DNA of 64,000 nt from Fasciolopsis buskii (taxonomy: Eukaryota; Platyhelminthes; Trematoda; Plagiorchiida; Fasciolidae): assembly GCA_008360955.1 (NCBI GenBank), contig LUCM01010527.1:1-64000 (forward strand). Reading direction: 5' to 3'. Of the stretch, positions 1 through 10,600 are shown piece by piece (position 1 is the first letter of the stretch; the number at the start of each line of letters is the position of its first letter). The notes below the pieces were generated by a model, which made no database searches, had not been told where the DNA came from, and saw only the letters and a program-made list of their open reading frames with translations. A program made the position numbers and the translations under genes.

Positions 1-2568
1 AATAAAACAACTATCTTATCCTCTATGCAAAAAGTATGGGAGGCACCGGACTCGTCTTTCGTCCGTTTTAGGGTTCATCATTGATGCATATATTTTGTCT
101 CACCCCGAGTGTGAACCACTTCGAAGGCATGCGTGCTACCACCATTCAACCGGCTCTGACTGGTCCAGGCTAATCCGAATTAATACGTTGGGCTTATCCA
201 AATGTCGCACTTAATGACAGTCAGTAGTGTTTGATATCCTCGATGGAAGACACGCTACTTGCCTCGTTAACACCAAGTCAGGTCTTTTCTACACGCTCAG
301 ACGAAAGCACGGGGCTCAGCCTCTGAGTATGTTGGGGGCCACACACAATTAATGGATTTTAGCAAGAGCGAAACGAGAGTCTGGTCCTTCCGCTTTGTAG
401 GGTTGATCGGATGGCTTTTATTTTTGTGCGTGAACGGTGCGATCCGAAGAGGAGTCGGCCAAGCATAGAGAACCAGTCCCAGATACTACTCACAAGTAGT
501 CGTGAACTCCACATTGAACCCGCCCATTCTTTACGGGCACACAAAGCATACTCGGAGCGCGGGCTATTCGGAGATTCTTCTTTGTTGACATAATTCATTT
601 AATTCTATAACGGAAAATGCATGAAATGTTAAGTCTAATTTGGGAAGCCCTAGGTCATTACGACAGCTGTTTTTTCGGTCCAAACGCCTCGTGTACCCAA
701 ACACTCAGATGATGCAGAAAGTGGGAGGCTTTGTTCATTTGGAAGTCCGCCCAGCTCTCACGGTTACCGATGAGGTCAAACGACAAATCGCGATACTTTT
801 TTATTTCCCCTTCTCTCTCCCCTCCCCTCCTCCTTAGCCAACTACCGCAAAATTTGCCCTGAAGGGAATACGAAGCACCAGCTACAATCGAGATAGGTCA
901 GTTCTCGTATGCTACTTACTCTAAATGGAATTAGTCACTTAACGTGGAGAGACAAGTGAGAAGAGATCAGTTGATTTATATGGTCGATGGGATTAACCTA
1001 ATCAATTTGCTTGCCCTGAAATATCCTTCAACTTAGAACTTATGCGAGCAATGGCCACGGTAAACATTTTGGATTTTTTCTTAGGATTAGTAAAAGCATT
1101 GTTAACTTGTAAGGACATGGCACAAAGTATTAGTGTCTATTATATCACAGGTGAAGATTATGTTGAGACTAGGGATACAATGCAATGAGGAACGTGCTGT
1201 TCATGTTCAAATGCTCCGCGCGCGCGCACACACACGCACACACACACACGTACACCCCGGACAGATTGTCGAAGCTTATGCAGACCGGGGCAGATATTCA
1301 TGTGTACGTGAAATTGTGCTGACTTGTGTATGCGAGCACAAAACACACCTGTCCGCATTTCAGCCAACCTGACAGGAGCAAACTGCGTTGTTGCGCAGCC
1401 AGTCAAAAAGGCGTACATTTGATAAATTGTCGGACCATAATGGGCAGGTTTTACACTGCCAGATTCGATTTCATTGTTTAATTGTTGATGCTGGCTGATC
1501 CGGCTGATCTTCAGTTCACGTCGGTCTCATTTTGGCGGCCCCTTTCACATTGCATCGTGTGTGAATCTTATCGACACGCTTGTCAATGAAACAGTCACTA
1601 ACAGACAGTTGGATCGAAACAAACTGTGACTAACGAAAAAGGAAGTAAATCAGTTCGTCATCAAATCGTCAATAGTGTTAACAAGTAGACAATTTTTATG
1701 TGCTTTGTGATACAAGAAGTGGCTATCAGTAGATCATCAGTCTTACGGACTAGGGTGCGTGTTGGAGAACTCGGCTAGTATATGACAAACGTAACCTGAG
1801 GACAAAAATAATACGTATTCCATTGGCCTGATTTTTCCGAGTACATTTAAATCAAACACAAAGTTGAAAAAATGCCGGAAAATCGATTTGCATTGCTCTG
1901 TTATAATTAACTTTCGTCCTGTGCACTCTTAGTGCGTGTATACCTTCGGTCACACAGGTCACGTGGTGAAAACGACTAACCGTTTATCTTCACAGTCCCA
2001 GTAGAGTATAACGGTTTGGAGTCAAACTTTTCGTCAAGGCTCGTCAATCGACAAAACACGGTTGTTAATAAAATGAGATCGTATTTTCTGGCCCAGTCAC
2101 TTTGGTCTATTGGAAGAACGTAGACGGAAGCTCGTGAACCACATACCTGAATCGGAAGGCTTTCATGTTTAACTGATTGCCATTCGGACTTCACTCTCCA
2201 CGCGCAAAACCCCAGTTCATTTGGTTAAACTAGTACTCAGGAATCAGCAGATTGAAGTTTCTCATATTGTATCGCCTATCTATCCTGGCACCCAGGCATT
2301 TACGTTGCCTCCCGAGCTAAAATTTTCCGGGTTTCCAACCCTGATTACGATAGATCGCAGGCACTGATGATGAGCTCAATTGTGTGCGAAAGAAACCCGA
2401 GTCCGGTACTTTCCCAGTACGAGGTTGACCCAGATTAACTCAGTTTTCGCGTGTTGACTGAGAAACCCCGAGTGGCAATCAGCCAAACAAAGATATCATC
2501 TATCTCTCATGCTATGCAACCACTATTGCACACAAAGCTATTTTGGTACCGGTCATTAGATTAGTGAC
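1..2568. other. Gene-free flank with a CA microsatellite
   Basis: No reading frame in this stretch looks like a conserved protein. The only clear structure is an alternating purine-pyrimidine run near 1219-1251, CGCG followed by CA repeats. The short frames over it are histidine/threonine or valine/cysteine-rich shadows of the repeat. The rest appears to be unique sequence; an intron or intergenic spacer is equally possible. Confidence 0.6.
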
Positions 2569-2580
2569 CAGTGAAGCTTT
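2569..2580. repeat. Candidate left target-site duplication of the PLE
   Basis: CAGTGAAGCTTT lies directly outside the left end of the inverted PLE piece. It resembles CAGTGTACGCTTT at 4705-4717, directly outside the 3' end. The pair shares CAGTG and GCTTT but differs in the middle, so it may be a diverged duplication or chance. Confidence 0.4.
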
Positions 2581-3184
2581 ACTTGGTTGTACTGTTCATC
2601 GCTGATTTTCTTGCTTTTTCTCAGAGTCCAGTTTTTTGTTGATTTTGACTCGAAGTTCTTTGACTGGATTTCCTTTCACTGGTTGGTAGATCTCCTTATC
2701 ATCCAGTAATATTTTCATCTTTGCTTGGTATTCACCATTGTCGAGCACTGCTATTGCAATACCTTTGTCTGCGTGAAGTATGACTATTTCTCGATTTTTC
2801 TGGAGTGCTTTTACAGCTTTGATTTCGTTATCAGGTAGGTGATACTTTCGCCTAGGGTGCGCGAGTTGTTGACAGATTTTCGCCCGTATGTCTTGGTGCG
2901 TCTCCTCCTTTAGTGCGTGCTTCCGTATTGCCGATTCAATGGAGACAATGAACGTGGGATGTTTGGCGTTGGTGTGATTGAATGTTAATCCCTTCAGTAG
3001 CACAGACTTTTCGCTTGGTAGTAGCTGGTGGCCCGAGTAACTGTAGATTGGTTCGGCATATTGAGGTTTCGTTTGATTGAGCGCGGCGTATTTCTTGGTG
3101 AATCTGTCCCTCACCTTTGAGTGGTTTGTGTTCGATGTGTTTTCAATGGCTGCTTTTATTCTTCTAATCCAGCTGGCATCTAAT
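2581..3184 (-). pseudogene. Inverted N-terminal part of the PLE polyprotein
   Basis: The minus strand encodes a basic, lysine-rich protein that matches the N-terminal region of PLE proteins. It contains the ADKG motif followed by a VLDNGEY segment and a DDKEIYQPV segment, the order normally seen before the RT finger region. The frame ends at a stop at 2596-2598 after a frameshift. Read in the neighbouring frame the homology continues as KKISDEQYNQ to about 2581. The first 20 or so residues of the open frame (from 3234 to about 3185) are only the reverse complement of RT sequence, so the real element piece starts near 3184. That end is the 5' truncation point of the insertion. Function in a live element: part of the reverse transcriptase polypeptide. 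Confidence 0.82.
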
Positions 3185-3990
3185 ATGCTGCAGAGGGACC
3201 CGTCCCCAGGATATATGGACTTCCTAAAGTCCATAAACCGGGGTGCCGCTTAGACCCATTGTCGCATCAACAACAGCACCAAACTACCAGCTAACGAAGT
3301 ACCTTTTCCGTCTCCTACACCCATGCCTACCACAGGACCAAAACGAAACGAAGAGTTCTGACACATTCCTAGAACAAATCAAAGACCTCAAGTTAGAAGC
3401 AAACGAAGCTATGGTCTCATTCGACATCACATCACTGTTCACAAATATTCCAAGGCAAATGGCACTGGACAGCATGCGCCAGCTTATGGAGAAGGACTCC
3501 AACTTATCAGATAGAACAGCAATGTCTAAAGACGATATGATGCATTTGATAGAATTGTGCATGGAAACATACCTACAGTTCAATGGGACGGTATATAAAC
3601 AAATAAGAGGACCGCCCATGGGATTACCACTATCAGGTTTGTTAGCAGATGCAACCATGAAACAATTCGAGACAAAGGCATTCGAAACAAACCGCCCACG
3701 CTTATGGATCCGATATGTTGATGATACATTTGTTTTGTTAGAAAAAACAGAAATGGACCAATTTCATCAACACCTAAACGCGATAGTGCCCAGCATCAAA
3801 TTCACCAAGGAGGAGAAAAAAGACTCGGCTCTACCGTTTCTCGACGTACTAATTATGAGGCAACCAAACGGGAGCATAGAGAAAACCGTCTACAGAAAAC
3901 CGACGACGACGGACCGCATACTCAATTTCAAAAGCAACCATCCAACCTGCCACCTAAAGAGCTGTGTGCGTACCCTGTTCCATCGAGCCG
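3184..3990 (+). pseudogene. PLE reverse transcriptase domain
   Basis: The plus strand reads AAEGPVPRIYGLPKVHKPG from about 3187, then a one-base deletion in the G run at 3240-3243 shifts the frame. It continues as VPLRPIVAS, the usual start of the PLE RT palm. Catalytic motifs are intact: SFDITSLFTNIP with the first aspartate at 3423-3425, a GLPLSGLLAD segment near 3620-3650, and YVDD at 3714-3725. The later KTVYRKPTTTDRILNF segment is a PLE hallmark. A second frameshift near 3985-4000 moves the reading into the frame used by the endonuclease. In a live element the domain copies element RNA into DNA at a nicked target. This copy cannot make a full protein. Confidence 0.9.
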
Positions 3991-4626
3991 ACACACTGCA
4001 GTACACAGCACCTACGGGAACAAGAGCAATCTAGGTTGTTCAGGTTGTTTGCGGTCAATGGATATCCAAAGTCTTTCATTAACGCTTGTATTCGCAGAAG
4101 GCAGGGGGCAAACACTAAGAGGACCAGATCGATCGTGGTACTTCCATACATACGGGGAGTATCCGAAGCGGTCGAACGCATCCTACGTCCACTAGATATT
4201 ACAATTACCCACAAACTGATCGGCACCCTGAGATCTGTTCTATTCAACGTAAAAGATCGCGTCGACCAGCACGACCAGTCAGGGTTAGTTTATGCCATTC
4301 CGTGCCTCGGGTGTGACAAACAGTATGTCGGTGAGACAAGCAAACAATTATGCACACGCTTGCACGAACATAGCTTAGCCCTACGACGCGCTGACCCACA
4401 CTCGCAGATATGAAACCACTGTGCACAAACAGGCCATGAGGTCAACATCAACAACGCAAAGGTAGTCAGCCGGGCAAACAGAAAGGGGGAGCGACTGATT
4501 CTTGAAGCCCTCCACTCGAATAACTCGTTCAATCGGCATGTGGAGATTGACAAACATCTTAACAAGACCCGGATGCAGAATAGAGAGACAAACAAACGGA
4601 CTGTGCACAAAACCGAACGGAACTAG
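3964..4626 (+). pseudogene. PLE linker and GIY-YIG endonuclease domain
   Basis: This frame carries the region after the RT, including RSIVVLPYIRGVSEAVERIL, a typical PLE linker. The GIY-YIG nuclease follows: VYAIPCLGCDKQYVGET (about 4288-4338), then arginine- and histidine-containing CTRLHEH. A TGA at 4411-4413 interrupts it. The same frame then continues with NHCAQTGHEVN and RKGERLILEALHS, where the glutamate of the family active site is expected, and stops at TAG 4624-4626. The premature stop is therefore a disabling mutation and not the natural end. In PLEs this nuclease nicks the target to prime reverse transcription. Confidence 0.88.
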
Positions 4627-4651
4627 CGATCCCATTCAATCACTCAGTCAC

Positions 4652-4704
4652 GTTTGACAACGAGTCCTAGTTTGGATCGAAACGTCACGATAAACGTATT
4701 ACCT
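4652..4704 (+). ncRNA. Degenerate hammerhead-ribozyme-like motif at PLE 3' end
   Basis: PLEs are known to carry hammerhead ribozymes near their termini. Here ACGAGTCC (4659-4666) is followed by a 6-base loop, GGAT and then CGAAAC (4678-4683). The bases ACGT at 4682-4685 can pair with ACGT at 4694-4697 to form a short stem III, which places a GUA-type cleavage site at 4696-4698. Stem II is GTCC with GGA plus a bulged T. The expected CUGAUGAG core is altered, with extra bases after TTGA. I could not find a good stem I. This is probably an inactive remnant. Confidence 0.38.
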
Positions 4705-4717
4705 CAGTGTACGCTTT
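4705..4717. repeat. Candidate right target-site duplication of the PLE
   Basis: CAGTGTACGCTTT follows the hammerhead-like 3' end and matches the left flank at 2569-2580 at about ten positions. Its place right at the inferred element boundary is the main support. Confidence 0.4.
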
Positions 4718-4720
4718 CTC

Positions 4721-4759
4721 AACTCTCTCTCTCTATATATATATATATATTTTTTTTTT
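4721..4759. repeat. CT/TA microsatellite and T run
   Basis: A CT repeat passes into an AT repeat (about 4734-4750) and then nine or more T bases. It lies between the PLE 3' end and the 88-bp LINE-derived piece. Confidence 0.9.
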
Positions 4760-4842
4760 CAACAACCTATCTTCTGTTTACCATTACTCTGCACGAGTTT
4801 GCTTAAATCTCAACATATCTAAATGTTTTGAATGTCTGTTAT
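4755..4842 (+). repeat. 88-bp LINE-derived segment, identical to 7032-7119
   Basis: Every base from 4755 to 4842 matches 7032-7119. At 7 kb the same bases are the interior of a LINE reverse transcriptase remnant encoding NNLSSVYHYSARVCLNLN. Here the segment sits alone between a poly-T/AT tract and another AT tract, with no other LINE sequence around it. Perfect identity with such sharp ends suggests a recent templated or filler insertion. Confidence 0.9.
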
Positions 4843-5111
4843 ATATATATATATTTAACCGCGAAACCGGTCGTGTGCTCCCGGGCAAATTTTGTTCATG
4901 CATCCAGATACTACTTCCTGCTTCTATATATACATATGTATATTCTGGGGCATTCTGCCCTTGTTCCTAAGGTTCGCTCAGCCCAACTGACAAACAATTA
5001 TCAACCAATCACAGTTCTGATTCCTCTGTGGACTCTTCGACGAACAGCTTCCATGCACACTTATGATGCTACAGATTCGATTCTGGTGATATATATATAT
5101 ATATATATAGC
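4843..5111 (+). repeat. Dispersed repeat R63, copy 1
   Basis: Bounded by AT microsatellites at 4841-4854 and 5088-5110. It starts with a CGCGAAACCGGTCGTGTGCT segment, continues through CATCCAGATACTACTTCCTG and a palindromic TATACATATGTATA, and ends with GATTCGATTCTGGTGA. From about 4899 to the right AT tract it matches 63237-63434 with scattered substitutions only. No protein is encoded. The family is unidentified. The first 60 bases also occur alone at 12175-12230, 44915-44975 and, inverted, at 63056-63130. Confidence 0.85.
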
Positions 5112-5119
5112 ATAAACGA

Positions 5120-6775
5120 CGCTCAAGTGAGTTTGGCATCTAGTGATGGAGTTACCCATGGTAGTTTGTCTCCTAATTGCTTGATGTCTAGAATCATTGG
5201 GAATAACCGAAAACATCAAATGAAAGCAAGCAGTAACACGGTATATCCAACTGTTTCTAAGGTTTCCGGCTGATCTAATTAGGAAAGCCCCCGTACTAAT
5301 GTGTACAGGCGGGTTCTTCTACGTAAAGAGGATTTATAATACGCGATATGTTTGTGAAGTTTCAAAGGCCGGTTGCATGTAAACATACATTCTAGTAGTC
5401 TGAGAAGCCGGATCTGAAATAAAAAAAGCTCACTTACGTTATGCACAATCAAAGTTGGACACCACAATGCGAATTTGGTTTGTGCCATTTCTAAACAGCC
5501 ACGCATTAAAATTCTTCGTTGAAAGTGTTGGTTGTTCTACGACAAGCAACATATTGATCAATAGTGAAATTGTTCGGAAAACAAATTGCGAAATGGTAGT
5601 TTTTCTTCACTAATAAAACTGTTTCGTAGACAATCCGATTACGAAAACGGTCATTTTTAATCTCATGCGTTGCAAATGAATTTTATTTAGATGCATGAGG
5701 CAGTGCATTTCCAAAGGCTTATAGCACAGAGTTTATCAGTACTTGGTACGAATCATGAAAATCATTTTCTTAATTTTATTTAAGTTAGCCTGGTAATTCG
5801 TTTTTTTGCACTGGAAAAAGATGGAAATTTGGAGAAAGAAGCATATGAGTTCCAGATTTGCCCTTCGTGACAAGGGCATATTTTCACTTATTCGACAACC
5901 TATTCCAAGCACATCCCAGTCACATGATTGTCAGATTTATTAATAAACGCTGCTTGTTATACAATTCATCGGCCTTGAAATTTTTATGAACACATGCACG
6001 ATATACTTTTTGTAATCGGCAAGCAAGTGAACTTTTTTGTTTCTCGGATTAATTTATGGAAACCTTGAGTCAGACTAAAATCAGAATTAATCAGTATCAT
6101 CGGTTAACTGGAGGTAACATGATTTTTTTAAGTGAATATCAAATTGAAAATGTCGTTTTGCTCAATGTAATATATTTTGTACACGGGTTTAAAGTATAAT
6201 GTTCGAGAATGCAGACGACATGATTCGCCTACGACTGTGCTGCAAACGAAGAACTGTTCACTTATGAAGAGGACTATTCAAGGAAGCACCGGTCGCAGTT
6301 AATGTGCGGAGATTCATAACTTGGGAACTGGTCGTGCAATTCCCGTGGGCGTTTTATTTGCATGCTGATTTTGTTAAGAAAATTAGAGATTTACTAAAAT
6401 AAATCGTAATATCCACCTCGTTGATCGTGTGCGTTCTGTTCTCGTCATTCAAATTTGCCATGCCCATCTCGCAATTCAGTTCGGCTTTTCTTTTACAAAT
6501 AAAGTTCTAACTTTTTATTGCTTATTCTTTAAACGTGGTTTCGGAAGTAAAAATAAATCAATGCTCCGTAACCTTTTCATTTGAAAAATCATTATTTTGG
6601 TTTGTACGAATGTGCATTAGGTGATGATCGTGAATTACCTATCGTGAATGCGATTTTTCAAAATTGCTCCGAAGAACAATTGAAACTCGCCTTAAGAACG
6701 ATCATACAGGGTAGTTTAGTATAACTCTTGTTGACCACCATTTTGATATCCTGGAGCAAGTGTAGACACATAACA
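5120..6775. other. No recognised feature
   Basis: AT-rich sequence without a convincing reading frame, repeat or RNA gene. Short poly-T and poly-A runs are present. Confidence 0.5.
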
Positions 6776-6779
6776 GATC

Positions 6780-7620
6780 CGATTAACGAGCTTCAATTTT
6801 TCCGCTTCTGTACTATTCACGTTGGCCAATCATGAATGCACACGAATGGGCGCTGAAACTTCAAAACTGTTGATTGGCAATTCGGGAGTGCTTCGGGGTG
6901 CTGTTCTTTCACCTTTTCTTTTCTCTACTTATATCAGCCTCTTTTCAACTTATTCCTCCTGTCATCTGTTTGAGTATGCTGATCAGGTTGCTCTCTCTCA
7001 AGCCGTTTCAAAAAACCACGATTTTCAAAGATTTTTCAACAACCTATCTTCTGTTTACCATTACTCTGCACGAGTTTGCTTAAATCTCAACATATCTAAA
7101 TGTTTTGAATGTCTGTTATCTCTCTCTCGGTCAGCCTACCCATCCGAAACGTTTTCCATCAACTCAAAAACATCTACCAGAGTTGATGCAATGAAATATC
7201 TAGGAGTTGCAATTGATAAAAATCTGAAGTAGATTTCTCACATTTCCACGTGTGTAAAGAATCCCCGACGGTTGTCATTTCAAATCATGAAGCTTCGACG
7301 TTACAAGTTGAATCAAAGCACCATCTCCCGATTTGCATACCCGTTTTTTCAATCCTGCTTTGCTGTTCTCTTGTTAGTTTCCCAGTTTTACTCAAAATGA
7401 GTTTAAAATTTTTCCCCGGGCTGTCCAATATTAGCTGTGTTCTCACACCACTAAGCAATTTGTCCTTTAATCTATGTGGTGACCACTTATCAACGTTTGA
7501 GAAATTGCCTTGCAATATTCTTTCAGATCCCATCCCGATGCTCTGCACAACGACTTTCGAAATTTCCGTTCTCTTAATTCAACGCGTCGTGTTTTTCTTT
7601 CCATAACCTCTGGGATCAAT
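6780..7620 (+). pseudogene. Non-LTR retrotransposon RT remnant, flatworm Jockey/CR1-like
   Basis: The frame at 6822-7232 reads GVLRGAVLSPFLFSTYI, corresponding to the G-V-P-Q-G-S-V-L-S-P block of non-LTR RTs. FEYADQVALSQA follows, where the catalytic YADD has become YADQ. It ends with MKYLGVAIDKNLK, the usual lead-in to the thumb. A stop at 7230-7232 interrupts it. In a nearby frame the next pieces (ISHISTCVKN, then the ACVLPL-like SCFAVLLL region at about 7345-7385) follow the order seen in flatworm LINEs. Only the C-terminal half of the RT is present and the endonuclease was not found, so this is a truncated, inactive copy. The clade assignment is by eye. Confidence 0.7.
7032..7119 (+). repeat. 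Source-like copy of the 88-bp segment at 4755-4842
   Basis: This lies within the LINE remnant, where it is in its natural protein context, so it is the more likely source, or closest relative, of the isolated copy 2.3 kb to the left. Confidence 0.85.
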
Positions 7621-7629
7621 AGTTATTAG

Positions 7630-10600
7630 AATCTCCAATTTCCCATATTTAGTGCGCATTTTGACAAACAATGCCCCTGTTCCAGCCGACTTTCTGAGCA
7701 GCTCATCCTAATATGCTCTGATTATTCTTCGATCAATTTTGTTCTTCTCCTTTTTGCAAGGTGCTGAGCATAATTTTTCCCAATTTTTTTACTTTTCCTT
7801 TTGACTCAAACGCGACAATATTTTTGCAGACAGACACCTATACAATACAATTACACGGTTAAAATTCTGTCCTCCGTCCTTTTCTACTCTCAGTCCCTTG
7901 TGTTAAATAAGCCAGTCGGTTGAAAATGATCGAACAAGTAGAGTATTGAGCCACGAAACATTTCCTTCACCGATCCCATTAAGGATATCTCATTGACACT
8001 AATCACCTTTGCTTCCCGCTACCCACATCATAATGAAGTGTGTACTAAGCGACTGGTTTTGCTTTTGTTATCATCTGGCGTCTCTTTGGTGCTCATTAAC
8101 CATTTCATTCGATTGGACCAAGCTATATATCTCATATTCCCTTAACAGATGAGAAAGTGGCTGGCTCTGTAGGCATAGGTATCTTCCACATGACATTAAA
8201 CCTGCTAAATATTCATCATTACATCCTAAAACCGTATTTGCTCTACAATATACATTGCCCGTGTGTGTTTGTGTGTGTGCTAGCGATTTGCGTCCTAAAG
8301 CCATTCATTGTGCGCATGCCAGCAACAGTCAGTCCACATGGTGCACGACAGAACCCAAAGGACTGACGAAGCAGTCAAGTTGTATGTTGTATACGGTATG
8401 AAAATTACCTTTAAGTATGAATATGTGGGTCATGGGAGATTAAACGATTCTGCAAGTAATTGGGTGACCAAAGTGGAAAATTTCCCAAATTTTTGTCACA
8501 CTATGGAACACACCATAACGGTAATTTTTTCTTGTCAGGAATAATTGGCAGCATTGCTCATCTACCGGGCTTAAACTGATGCGCTAACCTCGTTTTGAAA
8601 GTGCCGCTTGCCAAACAGCATGGGTAGGGACCTGAACGATTTATCACGCGTCATCAGTGAGTTTGGCATTGACGCTACATAAGCAGGCAAAATCTCTCCC
8701 GGTTGGTTGTCACACCAGCAGTAGTACAAAATTATATCGTTTCATGCTACTTGAAGTTTCAAGGTCACGGTTGCTGGTTCCTGTCAGCGCTCCTCCTTCC
8801 GGTTAGTACTCACTCACAAAAAACTGCCGAACATTGCAAATCCTAATAGATTTTCCGCACAAATCAGTAATATTTTGTTGTTGAGAAATTCGATAGCCTC
8901 GACATTTCACCGTACTAAACGTGAACGCAATCGGAAAGCAAAATGTAGCCTAACATTTTCTGACAACAAGAATCTTCGAAAAGAAAAACTATTCAAATTA
9001 GATTATTCTCTGTGGTGTTCTTAGCAACGCGTGGTTATTCACTGACACGTCCCATACCTGTGAGATAGAAGCGAGGAAAGCATTAAAATTGGTCCCGGTT
9101 GACTGATGGTGGTCAGTTGGACATGAAAGTTGCTCGTTCGAATCTCTTCACCATCCGCATTCTCACTCCTACTGCTTTCCGCATTCCTGAAACAGACACA
9201 ACATCTGTTGTTTGTATCTTTGGGAAAAATAGACGACTTGAAATATGCTCGCGTGAAAACCTTTATTTTCCACTCATACTGTTGGCAGGTACGGTTAACT
9301 GAGTGCTCCATGGAACGAAAATATACTTTTTTATTTCCGGAATTTGTCCTGACGGCTCTAGCAGTCACCATGTGGATTGCAGCAAAAGTTGACAAAAGGT
9401 TTCATTTTGTAATGGCGTTTCAAGTGGTACTTTTAATGACCAGAGAATTTTAATGAAATGTCTTCTAATTGTCCTAATGTACTTTGTGTATTTATCTTTC
9501 TGCTGGAATTATTTTTGTCCTCGCTCCCTGATGTGGCATTTTTTTCTGAATTGACAACATACTCACGTGTAGGACCGTTTCAGGCGAATTCCTCATGTTT
9601 ATCCAACCACCTGATTGGCTGGCGAGTCCGACCAATCAGATTTGTGACTTTAACGAACCTGTCCGTTAATGACGTCGCAGTTGGATGAACACACATTACC
9701 ACCCGAAGCCCTTGGATGTAGGACTGTATCCGAACCAAACTGACTCCCACAGATGGACATATTCGGTAAGCCGTACGATTTTGTTTTCTCGTAGATACTG
9801 TTTCCTTTCTAACGATGTTCTTTCAATCGGGGACAGGATTGCCACTTAGATTTTCAACGTAAAAGATGAATCAGTTGTCTCTGACCGATTAGCACAGTTG
9901 GGAGAAAGGCCAATTTATTCCATTTCCTATTTAATACATGAGACAATCTGAAAGAATGAAGTGGAGTAATCGAATCGCTACGTGGAATTTTTACATATTT
10001 TGTTAATTTTTCTTGTGCTTAAGATTGGTTCATTTGTGTACAAGAGTTTGGCGAAAAATTGCTTATTTTTTATCTTGCTGTAGGTTAGAAAATCTAATTC
10101 GAGTGTTTCGTGGAAGTCTTTGCCATCCCCGTCAGAAATGGGATGGATTATGCCATCAGCGGAATTCCCGGTGCATGTATGCAGCATAGAATAGAATAGT
10201 ATGCAACAACCAGTGGAAGTTTGTTTGTAGACGAGTGGTGGCGCAATCAGTAGCTGCGGTCGGGCCGAAATCTGTTCACAAATTTCCGGCAAGTATCTAC
10301 ATATGCCTTCATTGATGCAGCTAATGAGAGTAGAGAAATGAATCCGAAAAATATGATTGATCGTGTTTGATACCATGCCTCAGCAGCTCGAAGTCAGCTT
10401 TCAACTGACGAGTGGAAAAACCGAAGCCAGGCAGTAAGCGGCGGATACCGGAAGAACATACTGTTGAACAAAAGTGATTTTTGCTGACTACCTAGAGTGG
10501 AACTGATTCAAATTTAAAGATGATACAGTTTGCTGGCAAAAACCTAGACATGTAAGAAGATTGGCAGAGATGAACATTGAATTACATCACATTAGGGAAA

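Larger units (their letters stand above)
2581..4704 (+). mobile_element. Penelope-like retroelement, 5'-inverted and dead
   Basis: This is an endonuclease-bearing Penelope-like element. PLEs encode one protein with an N-terminal region, a telomerase-related RT and a C-terminal GIY-YIG endonuclease. Here the RT and endonuclease lie on the plus strand (about 3184-4626), while the region just upstream of the RT lies on the minus strand (2581-3184). The inverted piece ends, in protein order, at a segment reading ISDEQYNQ. The plus piece resumes with AAEGPVPRIYGLPKVHKPG, which is where the family sequence normally continues. The 3' end carries a hammerhead-like sequence. Possible imperfect target duplications are 2569-2580 and 4705-4717. 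Two frameshifts and one premature stop in the plus half, plus a frameshift in the inverted half, make it non-functional. Confidence 0.88.

Noticed and set aside
1158..1418. Cysteine/valine-rich protein on the minus strand
   Set aside because: Generated by the CA/GT microsatellite at 1219-1251.
2366..2400. Hammerhead ribozyme (CTGATGATGAG then GAAAG)
   Set aside because: The sequence between the core pieces does not make a good stem II, and no stem III or cleavage site could be drawn.
3284..3658. Minus-strand 124-residue frame opposite the RT
   Set aside because: It is the antisense shadow of the PLE reverse transcriptase and has no independent motif.
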